Of a DNA stretch of 64,000 nucleotides, positions 46,082-55,562 are shown piece after piece. Origin of the DNA: Vreelandella sedimenti (GTDB lineage: Bacteria; Pseudomonadota; Gammaproteobacteria; Pseudomonadales; Halomonadaceae); assembly GCF_013416325.1 (NCBI RefSeq), contig NZ_JACCGK010000017.1:1-64000 (forward strand), in the 5' to 3' direction. Numbering within the stretch: position 1 is the first letter of the stretch; the number at the start of each line of letters is the position of its first letter. The notes beneath the pieces were generated by a model. That model saw only the letters and a list, made by a program, of their open reading frames with translations. It made no database searches and was not told where the DNA came from. The position numbers and the translations under genes were made by a program.

Positions 46082-47146
46082 TTGATTCAGGATTCGATTA
46101 TTTTGCAAAGCTGTAATACATTTATAGTTTTAAGCGATGGGGCTAGGCCAACAGAAGATATTTATTTTTTGAAATCTGCGGCCCCAGAGTTGAGTCGTTT
46201 GGGGAACCAAATTGAGCGAGTAGTTGCCTCCCGCTCTTTTGCGAATGCTAGATTGCATGGAAGGAACGTTTTAAATAGCTACCCGAGTGCTACCTTATTA
46301 TTGTGCCGCTCTCTGTCATTAAGCTGGTTGCGCTGGCTAGAACGCAACCGCAACGTCTTTGGCTATATCGTCTATTTGATCGATGACGACGTTGCCGCTG
46401 CCTCCGTCGATGCTACGCTACCCAGCGCCTACCGCAAACGCATGGCGGGCATAGCAAGCCTTCAGCCCCGCCTGCTCGCCCTGGCCGATGAGGTGGTGGC
46501 ATGCAGCGACCAACTGGCAAGCTACTTTACACCGCGCCACGCCAAGGTTTCGGTGCTTACACCGCCGTTGCTGGCGCCATTGCCGAGCCAGGAGCATTTG
46601 TCGGTTACCGCTTCTTCAGAAACGCCTTGGCAGATAGGCTTTCACGGTACCCGGGCGCACCTTCAGGATTTACTGCATATCGCACCTGCCTTGGAAGCAC
46701 TGCAAAAACAGCGTGATGATACCGAGCTTGAAATCATGCTGGGCCAACATATTCCCAGGCGGTTGGCGGCGCTACCACGGGTAAAAGCCCCGGCACCGTT
46801 GCACTGGCAGGCTTTTCAGCAGTACCAACGCCAGCGACGAATACACATTGGCTTGGCACCGTTATTAGCAACGCCGTTCAACCAGGGCAAGTCGTTTATC
46901 AAGTTTTTGGATATTGCCGCTATGGGTGGGGTAGGGATCTACTCCAATCGCTACCCCTATACCGAGGTGGTTCGCCATGGCGAAAACGGCTTGCTGGTGG
47001 ACGACTCCCCCGAGGCGTGGCAGGCAGGGTTAAACCAGTTGCTCGATAACCCTGAAGCAACCGCTAAAATGGCAAGCCAGGCGGCGCGGGACGCCCTAAA
47101 CATTGGTAACCCACAGAAAGCGATAACGTTTTGGCAATCGCTATAG
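46082..47146 (+). CDS. Glycosyltransferase, GT-B (GT4-like)
   Basis: A 354-residue protein whose second half is GT-B-like (IGFHGTRAHLQDLLHIAPALE, KFLDIAAMGGVGIYSN, VVRHGENGLLVDDSPEAW, ending in the usual repeated-Ala helix). There is no confident ATG. The frame opens after the galE stop and the proposed start is TTG at 46082, so the N-terminus is uncertain. Composition changes near 46320 from AT-rich to GC-rich within the gene, suggesting that the right edge of the variable region passes through it. The last gene of the plus-strand block, it is followed by a heptamer tract. Confidence 0.75.
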   Translation: MIQDSIILQSCNTFIVLSDGARPTEDIYFLKSAAPELSRLGNQIERVVASRSFANARLHGRNVLNSYPSATLLLCRSLSLSWLRWLERNRNVFGYIVYLIDDDVAAASVDATLPSAYRKRMAGIASLQPRLLALADEVVACSDQLASYFTPRHAKVSVLTPPLLAPLPSQEHLSVTASSETPWQIGFHGTRAHLQDLLHIAPALEALQKQRDDTELEIMLGQHIPRRLAALPRVKAPAPLHWQAFQQYQRQRRIHIGLAPLLATPFNQGKSFIKFLDIAAMGGVGIYSNRYPYTEVVRHGENGLLVDDSPEAWQAGLNQLLDNPEATAKMASQAARDALNIGNPQKAITFWQSL

Positions 47147-47166
47147 CGTGATAATCAAACTCCCCA

Positions 47167-47208
47167 CTCACCACTCACCACTCACCACTCACCACTCACC
47201 ACTCACAC
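47167..47208. repeat. Right-arm-only heptamer tract at the edge of the locus
   Basis: CTCACCA five times and CTCACAC, filling the gap between two convergent genes and ending directly at the stop codon of the SLC13 gene. Confidence 0.95.
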
Positions 47209-48936
47209 CTAAAACGGAAACACCCAAGGCGTAATCAGCAATACCGCCGCTGAGTAAGTCACACTAACCGGCAAGCCAATCTTTAAAAAGTCGGTGATGC
47301 GGTAGCGCCCAGGTGAATACACCATTAGGTGGGTTTGGTAGCCAAACGGGATTAGAAAGCAGGCGCTGGCACCGTACGCAACGGCCATTACAAACGGCAG
47401 TGGGTCGGCGCCAAAGGCGTGGGCGGTGCTCCAGGCCACCGGAAAGGCCAGCGCGGCAGCGGCGTTGTTGGTCACGGTTTCTGTGAGCAGCAGCGTTAGT
47501 AGGTAACAACCCACAAATGCGGCATAGATACCGTAGCCGCTGAACAGCCCCTGCATACCGCTGGCTAACAAGCCCGCCGCGCCTGAGTTTTCCAGTGCCT
47601 GGGCAATCGCTAACGCCGAACCAATAATCAGCCATAGCTCAAACGGGAAACGGCGGCGCAGTTCCGCCAGGCTGATCACTTTCAACAGCAGTAGCCCGCC
47701 CAGCAGTATCAGTAGCCCGTGGAACAGTGGCAGCAGATTAGCGGTAGCCAGGGCGATCACCGTTGCAAAGCCGCCCACGGTGAATAGGCTCTCTTTGTTA
47801 CTCAATTGCGGCCTGGTGAAACTGCCGCTGAGTAAGTGGAAGTTGCGGTCTAGGTTGCGGTGCTGCCGGAAATCAGCGCTTACCGCTAACAGCAAGCAGT
47901 CCCCCACGCGAAGTGGGATTTTCCCCAACTGCCCCTCCAAACGTTTTTCTCCCCGCCGTATACCCACCACTCCCGCACTAAACATGCTGCGAAAATCCAC
48001 ATCCTGCAGGGTTTTGCCTGAAAGCTCGGATTCGTGGGAAATCACCACCTCCACCAAATTCGTCGCTAACAGGTTGTCGGCCTGATGGCCGAACAGCTGC
48101 AGCCCTGGAAAGCGCTGCAGTGCTTGTACCTTGCCCACTTCCCCCGTGAAAACCAGCGTGTCGTTGGCCAGCAGTTGCTCATCCGGTGCCACGGGGCTAA
48201 TCAGCCGCCCGTGGCGCTCTATTTCCAGTAAGTAGAGCCCCTCTAGGCTACGCAGGCCGTTTTCTTCGATGGTTTTGCCGATCATGGGCGAGTCGGGCTC
48301 TAGGTCGGCCGCTAGAAAGTAGGAGAGCTTTTCATTGGTGTTTTCCACCTGGTGATGCGGCAGGGCATTGGCGCGCCACATTAGAACGCATAGGGTCGCC
48401 AGCGCCACAGGGATACCCACTAGACTGAATTGGAACATGCCTAACTCGCTGCCACTGGCGCTCAAGTTAAACGAGTTCACCACCAGGTTGGTGGACGTAC
48501 CCACCAGGGTGGTAATGCCGCCCAAGATGGAGGCGTAAGAGAGCGGGATTAATAGCCGGGATGGCGCGATACGCTGCTGGCGCGAAATAGCGCCGAGAAA
48601 GGCCGCTACCACGGCCGTGTTATTCAAAAAAGCGGAAAGCACCGCCGTACTACCCATTAAGCGTGCCGTAGCAAGTCGCGGGTGGCCCTTTAATAGGTGG
48701 CGCGATAGCCAGTCCAGCAGAGGCGAACGTTCAAGCGCCAGCGATACCAGCAGTAAGAGTAATAGTGTGGCGAGTGCCGGGTTGGTGTATTGGGTGAGCA
48801 GGGTAGCGGTGTCGACAAACCCTAGTAGCAAAAAAATAGCGGCCAACGTGACAAAAGCAATGGCAGGCTTTACGCGCCCGCTAATTAACAGCGCCAATAA
48901 AAGCGTAATAGAAAACAGAACGGCCCAGGGGGTCAT
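47209..48936 (-). CDS. SLC13-family anion permease with two RCK_C domains
   Basis: Inner-membrane transporter of 575 residues. N-terminal and C-terminal blocks of membrane helices carry the SLC13/DASS signatures NNTAVVAAF and, near the end, VTNNAAAALAFPVAW. Between them about 180 residues form two TrkA-C (RCK_C) domains (EENGLRSLEGLYLLEIER, GKTLQDVDFRSMF). Proteins of this layout next to sulfate-assimilation genes are often sulfate importers, and cysD-cysNC lie 1.1 kb away, so sulfate is the likeliest substrate. That is inference. ATG at 48936. Confidence 0.85.
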   Translation of the reverse strand: MTPWAVLFSITLLLALLISGRVKPAIAFVTLAAIFLLLGFVDTATLLTQYTNPALATLLLLLLVSLALERSPLLDWLSRHLLKGHPRLATARLMGSTAVLSAFLNNTAVVAAFLGAISRQQRIAPSRLLIPLSYASILGGITTLVGTSTNLVVNSFNLSASGSELGMFQFSLVGIPVALATLCVLMWRANALPHHQVENTNEKLSYFLAADLEPDSPMIGKTIEENGLRSLEGLYLLEIERHGRLISPVAPDEQLLANDTLVFTGEVGKVQALQRFPGLQLFGHQADNLLATNLVEVVISHESELSGKTLQDVDFRSMFSAGVVGIRRGEKRLEGQLGKIPLRVGDCLLLAVSADFRQHRNLDRNFHLLSGSFTRPQLSNKESLFTVGGFATVIALATANLLPLFHGLLILLGGLLLLKVISLAELRRRFPFELWLIIGSALAIAQALENSGAAGLLASGMQGLFSGYGIYAAFVGCYLLTLLLTETVTNNAAAALAFPVAWSTAHAFGADPLPFVMAVAYGASACFLIPFGYQTHLMVYSPGRYRITDFLKIGLPVSVTYSAAVLLITPWVFPF

Positions 48937-49075
48937 ATTGGGTCCTTAAAAACGGTAACTTCATGGTTCACTTGCTGGATTTTACGCAGGCTTTTATGAT
49001 GGTGTCTAATGATTGCCGATCTTCGATCTGATGATTATTGAAAATTATATTTAATACAGGTGGTTAGCGATAATT

Positions 49076-49861
49076 TTGAGCATTAAACATTTATCGCCTG
49101 AAACGCTCAATGAGCGCCGCATGCAAGCCGTAAAGCTACGCTTGGATGGGGTCACGGTTGCGTTGGTAAGCCAACAAACCGGGCTTTCTTCCCCGACCGT
49201 TTCGGCGGCCTGGAAGGCGTTTCGTGAAGGTGGCTGGGCGGCAGTGCCGGTACGCCCCCGCGGCCGTTTAAAAGGGCAGGCCAATGTGCTTGATGCCGCT
49301 ATTCAACAACGGTTGTGGGAGGCACTGTATGCCCCGCCCCCCGCTGAACAGCCAGGCTGGAGCAGCGCTGACCTTGTGGCTTTTTTACGCGATGAGCATG
49401 GTGTTGAGCTGAGCCAGCGCGGTATTGAGCACTGGTGGGAAAGCCAAGGTTTGAAGCATGAGCCTTGGCCGTTAAGCGCATTGGCTAAGCAACGCTCGCA
49501 GCGGGGCCGGTGGTATCGGCAGGCCGTTGCGCCGCGGTTTAATAGGTTAGAAGAGGCCGACCAGCGTTGGCAGGGTGGTGTGCGCCGGGTGGCGCATCCA
49601 CAGCGTCCGGTTTATCAGCTCTATTTGCATGGCCCCCGTGGCCGGTTGTGGATGCGTTGTTTTAGGCGCCCGCCCGTGGCAGATGATTATCTGGCTGCAA
49701 TGCAGGCGCTCATTGGCAAGAGTGAACAAAGTAACAGGCCAGTCGCCTTGGTATTTCATGGCGCTTGGTTGTCAGCCAGCCCGCAGGTAACGGCTTGGTT
49801 GGCGCAACAAACGATGTTTTGGTTAGTGCCGGTGCCTGCCGATATGGGCTTGGCTTCCTAG
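49076..49861 (+). CDS. Winged-helix protein related to IS630-type transposases, lacking a full catalytic domain
   Basis: A 261-residue protein whose first 140 residues look like the paired HTH/winged-helix DNA-binding region of IS630-type transposases (VSQQTGLSSPTVSAAWKAF, GWSSADLVAFLRDEHGVELSQRGIEHWWESQG). The rest resembles the beginning of a DDE domain but stops early (VPADMGLAS). There is no ATG at the front; TTG at 49076 is the best start. The stop codon coincides with the first base of a palindromic repeat, which may have truncated the gene. It may be a domesticated regulator or a dead transposase. The gene at cysD is downstream. Confidence 0.6.
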   Translation: MSIKHLSPETLNERRMQAVKLRLDGVTVALVSQQTGLSSPTVSAAWKAFREGGWAAVPVRPRGRLKGQANVLDAAIQQRLWEALYAPPPAEQPGWSSADLVAFLRDEHGVELSQRGIEHWWESQGLKHEPWPLSALAKQRSQRGRWYRQAVAPRFNRLEEADQRWQGGVRRVAHPQRPVYQLYLHGPRGRLWMRCFRRPPVADDYLAAMQALIGKSEQSNRPVALVFHGAWLSASPQVTAWLAQQTMFWLVPVPADMGLAS

Positions 49862-50001
49862 GCCCTGTCTGAAAACTGGCTGCGCTCGACCATACGGCGT
49901 TAAAAATCGGCTCAAAGTACTCATTTACACTACGTAAACTTCGTCTTTTCGCCGATTTTTGCCTTGTCTGGTCTTCGCTCGCCGACTTTTCAGACAGAGC
50001 C
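49861..50001. repeat. MITE-like palindromic element
   Basis: Terminal inverted repeats of 15 bp with one mismatch (GGCCCTGTCTGAAAA at the left, TTTTCAGACAGAGCC at the right) and an inner inverted repeat AAAAATCGGC / GCCGATTTTT, so the 141 bp fold almost end to end. No coding capacity. A degraded relative is at 61608-61735. Confidence 0.75.
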
Positions 50002-50058
50002 TGGCACTTGAAAGCAAACTTTTTCACGCTATGTTTTTTCACACAATTGTTGGGACAG

Positions 50059-50964
50059 ATGATGACATCACTCACCCATTTACAGCGACTGGAAGCGGAA
50101 AGCATTCAGATCATGCGCGAAGTGGTTGCCGAGACTGAAAACCCGGTAATGCTTTATTCCGTTGGCAAAGACTCGGCGGTCATGCTGCACCTGGCCCGCA
50201 AAGCTTTTGCACCTTCTCCGCCGCCGTTTCCGCTGCTGCACGTTGATACCCGCTGGAAGTTCCGGGCCATGTATGAATTCCGCGACAATATGGCGGAAGA
50301 GATTGGTATGGATCTGCTGGTGCATATCAATCCGGAAGGTGTCGAGAAGGACATCAATCCGTTTACCCACGGCTCGGCGATTCATACCGACATAATGAAG
50401 ACCGAAGGCTTAAAGCAGGCGCTGGATAAGTACGGCTTTGATGCGGCTTTTGGCGGCGCCCGGCGCGATGAGGAGAAATCCCGTGCCAAGGAACGTATTT
50501 TTTCGTTCCGTACTGCACAGCACCGCTGGGATCCTAAAAATCAGCGCCCGGAGTTATGGAAGCTCTATAACACCCGGAAGAATGGCAAAGAGTCTATTCG
50601 CGTATTTCCGATTTCCAACTGGACCGAGCTGGATATCTGGCAGTACATCTACCTGCAGAATATCCCCATTGTGCCGCTTTACTATGCGGCTGAACGGCCG
50701 GTGGTGGAGCGCGATGGTGCGCTGATTATGGTCGATGATGAACGCATGCCGTTAGAGCCGGGTGAAGTGCCCATGATGCGTAAAGTACGTTTTCGCACAT
50801 TGGGGTGTTACCCGCTAACCGGTGCGGTTGAATCAGAAGCGGATACCTTGCCCGCCATTATTCAAGAAATGCTGTTGACCAAAACATCGGAACGCCAGGG
50901 CCGGGTCATTGATAGTGATAGTGCGGCATCCATGGAGAAGAAAAAGCAAGAGGGGTATTTTTAA
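50059..50964 (+). CDS. cysD: Sulfate adenylyltransferase, small subunit
   Basis: Catalytic subunit of ATP sulfurylase, which makes APS from sulfate and ATP. The 301-residue protein has the PP-loop motif [49 protein letters not shown] and the C-terminal [20 protein letters not shown] at 50059 (or 50062) gives the family's normal start [14 protein letters not shown]; earlier in-frame codons would add an unrelated hydrophobic stretch. Overlaps cysNC as TAATG. Provides sulfate activation for both cysteine synthesis and the sulfotransferases. Confidence 0.96.
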   Translation: MMTSLTHLQRLEAESIQIMREVVAETENPVMLYSVGKDSAVMLHLARKAFAPSPPPFPLLHVDTRWKFRAMYEFRDNMAEEIGMDLLVHINPEGVEKDINPFTHGSAIHTDIMKTEGLKQALDKYGFDAAFGGARRDEEKSRAKERIFSFRTAQHRWDPKNQRPELWKLYNTRKNGKESIRVFPISNWTELDIWQYIYLQNIPIVPLYYAAERPVVERDGALIMVDDERMPLEPGEVPMMRKVRFRTLGCYPLTGAVESEADTLPAIIQEMLLTKTSERQGRVIDSDSAASMEKKKQEGYF

Positions 50965-52868
50965 TGTCTCACTCATCTGACCTGATTGCTGGCGATATCG
51001 AAGGCTACCTGAAAGCCCATGAGCACAAAGGCTTGCTGCGCTTTATTACTTGCGGCAGCGTAGACGACGGCAAAAGCACCCTGATTGGCCGCCTGCTGTT
51101 TGAGTCCAAGTTGCTGTTTGAAGATCAACTGGCAGCAATAGAAGCGGACTCGAAAAAATACGGCACCCAGGGCGGCGAGATGGATTTTGCGCTGCTGGTG
51201 GATGGCCTGGCCGCTGAGCGCGAGCAGGGCATTACCATTGATGTGGCCTACCGTTTCTTCTCGACCGAGAAGCGCAAGTTCATCGTGGCGGATACGCCGG
51301 GGCATGAGCAGTACACCCGCAATATGGTTACCGGGGCTTCCACTGCCGACGCGGCTATTTTGATGGTCGACGCACGCCATGGGATTTTGACGCAAACCCG
51401 CCGCCATAGCTTTTTGATGTCGTTAATGGGTATGCGCCACCTGGTGGTGGCCATTAATAAGATGGATTTGGTCGACTACTCCAAAGCGCGTTTTGATCAA
51501 ATCGTCGAAGAGTACCGTGCTTTCGCCAAACAGCTGGGGTTGGAGAACATCACCTTCATTCCTATGTCGGCGCTGAAGGGCGACAACGTCATCGAGCACA
51601 GCGCCAAAATGCCGTGGTACCACGGTACGACGCTGCTGGGTTACCTGGAAACCGTCGAGCTGGATGCTGAGCATCTTCAACGCTCTCCCTTCCGCATGCC
51701 TGTGCAGTGGGTGAATCGCCCCAACCTGGATTTCCGCGGTTTTACCGGCATGGTGGCCAGCGGTGTGGTGCGCCCAGGCGACCAAATTCGCGTTCAGCCT
51801 TCTGGCAAAACCAGCACTGTTTCGCGGATTTATACCCTGGATGGTGACCTGGAAGAGGCGGTAGCCGGGCAGTCGATTACACTGCTGCTGGAAGATGAAA
51901 TTGATATTTCCCGTGGCGATGTCATTTCCGGCGTAGATGAGCCAGCCCACACCGCCGACCAGTTTGAAACCACCCTGGTGTGGATGCACGAAGCACCGCT
52001 GTTGCCGGGCCGCCCTTACTTGATGAAGCTGGGTACCCAAACGGTTTCGGCAACCGTGACGGATATCAAGTATCAGGTCAACGTCAATACCCTGGAACAC
52101 ACCGCGAGCAAGCAGCTTGATCTGAACGGTATTGGTATTTGCACCCTAAGCCTTAACCGTGCCGTTGCCTTTGATGCCTATAAAGACAACCACGATACCG
52201 GTGGCTTTATCCTCATCGACCGTATGACCAACAATACGGTTGGCGCAGGCATGCTGCACTTCGCCTTACGGCGTAGCCAGAATATCCATATGCAGCATGT
52301 GGATATCGATAAGCAGGCGCGTGCGTTGGCCAAAGGCCAGAAACCTGCCGTGTTGTGGTTCACCGGGCTTTCTGGGGCGGGTAAATCGACCATTGCTAAC
52401 CTGGTTGAGAAAAAACTCTTCACCCACGGTCAGCATACTTATCTGCTGGATGGCGATAACGTGCGCCATGGCTTGAATCGTGATTTAGGCTTTACCGATG
52501 CTGACCGCGTTGAAAACGTGCGCCGGGTAGCGGAAACCGCCAAGCTGATGGTGGATGCCGGGTTGATCGTGATGTCGGCGTTTATCTCGCCATTCCGCAG
52601 CGAGCGCCAACTGGCACGGGATCTGTTGGAAGCGGGCGAGTTCATCGAGATTTTTGTCGATGCTCCGCTGGATGTTGTCGAGGCGCGTGACCCGAAAGGC
52701 CTGTATAAAAAGGCCCGCCGTGGTGAGCTTAAAAACTTCACCGGTATTGATTCGACCTATGAAGCCCCCGAAGCGCCGGATGTGCACCTGAAGACATCCG
52801 AAATGGATGCGGAAGAAGCAGCCGACGCCGTGATCGCAGCCTTGCGTGAACGTGGAATGATCAGCTGA
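50964..52868 (+). CDS. cysNC: Bifunctional sulfate adenylyltransferase GTPase subunit / APS kinase
   Basis: A fusion of 634 residues. Residues 1-450 are CysN, with GTPase motifs [15 protein letters not shown] (about 31-45), [11 protein letters not shown] and NKMDLVDY, followed by beta-barrel domains. Residues 455-634 are APS kinase CysC ([15 protein letters not shown] at about 469, [30 protein letters not shown]). The product is PAPS, the sulfate donor of sulfotransferases. The fusion is frequent in bacteria that sulfate glycans or Nod factors (NodQ type). Terminator immediately downstream. Confidence 0.97.
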   Translation: MSHSSDLIAGDIEGYLKAHEHKGLLRFITCGSVDDGKSTLIGRLLFESKLLFEDQLAAIEADSKKYGTQGGEMDFALLVDGLAAEREQGITIDVAYRFFSTEKRKFIVADTPGHEQYTRNMVTGASTADAAILMVDARHGILTQTRRHSFLMSLMGMRHLVVAINKMDLVDYSKARFDQIVEEYRAFAKQLGLENITFIPMSALKGDNVIEHSAKMPWYHGTTLLGYLETVELDAEHLQRSPFRMPVQWVNRPNLDFRGFTGMVASGVVRPGDQIRVQPSGKTSTVSRIYTLDGDLEEAVAGQSITLLLEDEIDISRGDVISGVDEPAHTADQFETTLVWMHEAPLLPGRPYLMKLGTQTVSATVTDIKYQVNVNTLEHTASKQLDLNGIGICTLSLNRAVAFDAYKDNHDTGGFILIDRMTNNTVGAGMLHFALRRSQNIHMQHVDIDKQARALAKGQKPAVLWFTGLSGAGKSTIANLVEKKLFTHGQHTYLLDGDNVRHGLNRDLGFTDADRVENVRRVAETAKLMVDAGLIVMSAFISPFRSERQLARDLLEAGEFIEIFVDAPLDVVEARDPKGLYKKARRGELKNFTGIDSTYEAPEAPDVHLKTSEMDAEEAADAVIAALRERGMIS

Positions 52869-52880
52869 TTTGAATGCACT

Positions 52881-52928
52881 AGCTGTCAGGTGGTGGCGAG
52901 GTTGGCCGCTACCTGGCAGCTTTTTTTA
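52881..52928 (+). terminator. Terminator of cysD-cysNC
   Basis: AGCTGTCAGGT pairs with ACCTGGCAGCT across a 19-base loop, followed by seven T. Confidence 0.9.
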
Positions 52929-52934
52929 TGCAAA

Positions 52935-52995
52935 GGCTAGGTCTTAAAGACTAAATCTTAAAGGGCTAAGTCTTAAAGGGCTACGTCTTATAGAG
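52935..52995. repeat. Short direct repeats before cysQ
   Basis: Four imperfect copies of a 13-16 bp unit around CTAAGTCTTAAAG (GGCTAGGTCTTAAAG, CTAAATCTTAAAG, GGCTAAGTCTTAAAG, GGCTACGTCTTATAG) run up to the cysQ ribosome-binding site. Confidence 0.8.
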
Positions 52996-53005
52996 GGATT
53001 AGATT

Positions 53006-53779
53006 ATGGCGCTTATTGATCAAGTACTGCTGGATGCCATTGAAGGTATAGCTCGCGAAGCTGGCGACGCCATCATGAGCGTTTACGCCCGCGAGTTCAG
53101 CGTGGAAGAGAAGGAAGACAAAAGCCCGTTAACCGAGGCAGATAAAGCGGCGCACAACGTTATTATGCGCGGTTTGCAGGCGCTGCCGGTGCAGATCCCG
53201 ATCCTCTCTGAAGAGGATATTGAGGGGTTTTCAGGTGCTGATGCTGAGGGCCGCTACTGGTTAGTTGACCCGTTGGATGGCACCAAAGAGTTCATCAAGC
53301 GTAACGGCGAGTTCACCGTCAATATTGCCCTGATTGAAAACGGTAAGCCGGTGCTCGGCGTGGTGACTGCCCCGGCGCTTGAGGTGGGCTATGTGGCCGC
53401 ACGGGGGCTGGGCGCGTTTAAGATTGAAGCCGATGGTCATCGTAAGGCTATTTCCGTGGCAGGCAAACCTAATCCGGGTACCGCATGGCGTGTAGTGGGC
53501 AGTCGTTCGCACCCTAGTCCTGATTTGGCCGCTTGGTTGGAACAGTTGGGCGAGCACACCATGCTGCCCATGGGCAGTTCGCTGAAGCTGTGCATCATTG
53601 CCGAAGGTTTCGCCGATACCTACCCACGTTTGGGCCCCACCTGTTTGTGGGACACCGGCGCCGCCCATGCGGTAGTGCTGGAAGCAGGCGGCCGGGTAGA
53701 AACCCTGGAAGGCACGGCGCTTAGCTACGCCAACCCCAGCGAAAAGCTCAACCCCTACTTTGTGGTGTGGGGGCATTAA
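53006..53779 (+). CDS. cysQ: 3'(2'),5'-bisphosphate nucleotidase
   Basis: Hydrolyses PAP, the by-product left when a sulfotransferase uses PAPS, to AMP and phosphate; it relieves product inhibition. The 257-residue member of the lithium-sensitive phosphatase family has metal ligands visible in ILSEEDIEG (about 70) and WLVDPLDGTKEFIKRNGEFTVNI (about 84-106), and the C-terminal CLWDTGAAHAVVLEAGG. Its closeness to cysD-cysNC and to three sulfotransferases forms a full PAPS cycle. AGAGGGATT precedes the ATG. Confidence 0.94.
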   Translation: MALIDQVLLDAIEGIAREAGDAIMSVYAREFSVEEKEDKSPLTEADKAAHNVIMRGLQALPVQIPILSEEDIEGFSGADAEGRYWLVDPLDGTKEFIKRNGEFTVNIALIENGKPVLGVVTAPALEVGYVAARGLGAFKIEADGHRKAISVAGKPNPGTAWRVVGSRSHPSPDLAAWLEQLGEHTMLPMGSSLKLCIIAEGFADTYPRLGPTCLWDTGAAHAVVLEAGGRVETLEGTALSYANPSEKLNPYFVVWGH

Positions 53780-53866
53780 GCCTGAGCAGCTCTTGAGGTA
53801 TCGCTTTACTGTTGATCAACAGTATACCGGTTGGACACGTTAAAGAAGCAGCGTTGATGGTTATAT

Positions 53867-53887
53867 AGCCCCTTAAACAGGGGCTTT
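53867..53887 (+). terminator. Terminator of cysQ
   Basis: AGCCCC / GGGGCT stem with loop TTAAACA, followed by TTCGTT; short T-tract. Confidence 0.75.
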
Positions 53888-53966
53888 CGTTATTATGGGC
53901 TAAGCTATTGTAGGCTTTGCTTTTGTATCGCTGCCCGTTGGTTGTGTTGTAAAAAGGAGTTCACAA

Positions 53967-55562
53967 ATGGAAGCCGTTTTAAAAGCGTTTTATGAACAAC
54001 AGCCGAATGCCAGCGTGGTTAAGGAACGCGTAGCGTTTGGCACCTCTGGCCATCGTGGCCGCTCCATCGAGCGTACCTTTAATGCCTCGCATATTTACGC
54101 CATTACCCAGGCAGTGGTCGATTACCGCCTTGAGGCGGGTTACCAGGGGCCGTTGTTTTTAGGTTTCGATACCCACGCGCTTTCTCGCCCGGCGTGGGAG
54201 TGCGCGCTGCAGGTGTTGGCTGCCAATCGGGTGCCGGTATTCGTCGAGAAGGATCACGGCTACACCGCGACGCCGCTGATTAGCCAGGCAATTCTGCACC
54301 ACAATCACCCTGAGGATCAGGCGGCGCCGGATGTGGCACTCGCGGATGGCTTAATCATCACGCCTTCGCATAATCCGCCGGAAGATGGCGGCATTAAGTA
54401 CAACCCGCACCACGGTGGCCCGGCGGATACCGATGCCACCGGCTGGATCGAGCTACGCGCTAACGCTTACCTGCTGCGTCAATTAGAAGATGTGCACACG
54501 GTGTCGGTTGACGAGGCGATTGCTCACGCTCAGGAGTACGATTTCACTGCACATTACGTTGCCAAGCTCGGCAGCGTGGTGGATATTGCCGCGATTCAGG
54601 ATGCTAACCTGACCTTAGGCGCCGACCCCATGGGGGGCACGGCACTGCCGGTGTGGCAGGCGATAGCAGCGCACTACCACCTCAATCTCGAGGTGGTGAA
54701 TACTACGGTCGATGCTGAGTTTGCATTTATGCCGCCGGATCACGACGGCAAAATCCGTATGGATTGTTCAAGCCCGGCGGCGATGGCCAATCTGCTCAAC
54801 ATTAAAGACCGCTTCGATATCGCTTTTGGTAACGACCCGGATGCCGACCGCCACGGTATTGTCGATGCCAACGGCTTGATGAATCCAAACCACTTTTTGG
54901 CGGTGTGCATCGATTACCTGATGACCCACCGCCCAGAGTGGGCTGCTTCGCTAAAAGTCGGTAAGACGCTGGTTTCTTCTTCCATGATTGATCGAGTCGT
55001 CGCTTCTCACCAGCGCGAGCTGTATGAAGTGCCGGTAGGCTTTAAGTGGTTTGTGGAAGGTCTGCATGAAGGCTGGCTGGCGTTTGGCGGCGAAGAGAGT
55101 GCTGGCGCTAGCTTGCTGACCCGCAACGGCAAGGCGTGGTCTACCGATAAGGATGGCATCGTGCTGTGTTTGCTGGCAGCGGAAATTATGTCAGTGACCG
55201 GTAAAACGCCTAGCGAGTATTACCGCACCCTTACCGAGCGCTTCGGCGAGCCCTTCTACAAGCGGGTGGATACCGCCTGTTCGCCGGAAGAGAAAGCGGC
55301 GTTTAAAAACCTGACGGCTGAGAGCGTGACCGAGAAGCAGCTGGCGGGTGATCCCATTACTGCCGTGCTGGTCAACGCCCCCGGTAATGGCGCTTCGATT
55401 GGTGGCATCAAGGTCACCACCGAAAATGGCTGGTTTGCCGCACGCCCCAGCGGCACGGAATCGCTATATAAAGTCTACGCCGAAAGCTTCAAAGGCGAGC
55501 AACATCTGGACGAGCTGATCGAAAACGCTAAAGCGCTATTGGCGGGGGTGTTGAAAGGGTAG
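53967..55562 (+). CDS. pgm: Phosphoglucomutase (alpha-D-glucose-specific)
   Basis: Interconverts glucose-6-phosphate and glucose-1-phosphate, the precursor for dTDP-glucose and UDP-glucose. The 531 residues contain FGTSGHRGRS at the N-terminus, the phosphoserine loop TPSHNPPEDGGIKYNP (Ser about 134), the metal site FGNDPDADRHG (about 288-297), GGEESAG and the phosphate-binding RPSGTESLYKVYAES. Length is close to E. coli Pgm (546). AAGGAG lies 8 bp before the ATG. Its own transcription unit. Confidence 0.96.
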   Translation: MEAVLKAFYEQQPNASVVKERVAFGTSGHRGRSIERTFNASHIYAITQAVVDYRLEAGYQGPLFLGFDTHALSRPAWECALQVLAANRVPVFVEKDHGYTATPLISQAILHHNHPEDQAAPDVALADGLIITPSHNPPEDGGIKYNPHHGGPADTDATGWIELRANAYLLRQLEDVHTVSVDEAIAHAQEYDFTAHYVAKLGSVVDIAAIQDANLTLGADPMGGTALPVWQAIAAHYHLNLEVVNTTVDAEFAFMPPDHDGKIRMDCSSPAAMANLLNIKDRFDIAFGNDPDADRHGIVDANGLMNPNHFLAVCIDYLMTHRPEWAASLKVGKTLVSSSMIDRVVASHQRELYEVPVGFKWFVEGLHEGWLAFGGEESAGASLLTRNGKAWSTDKDGIVLCLLAAEIMSVTGKTPSEYYRTLTERFGEPFYKRVDTACSPEEKAAFKNLTAESVTEKQLAGDPITAVLVNAPGNGASIGGIKVTTENGWFAARPSGTESLYKVYAESFKGEQHLDELIENAKALLAGVLKG

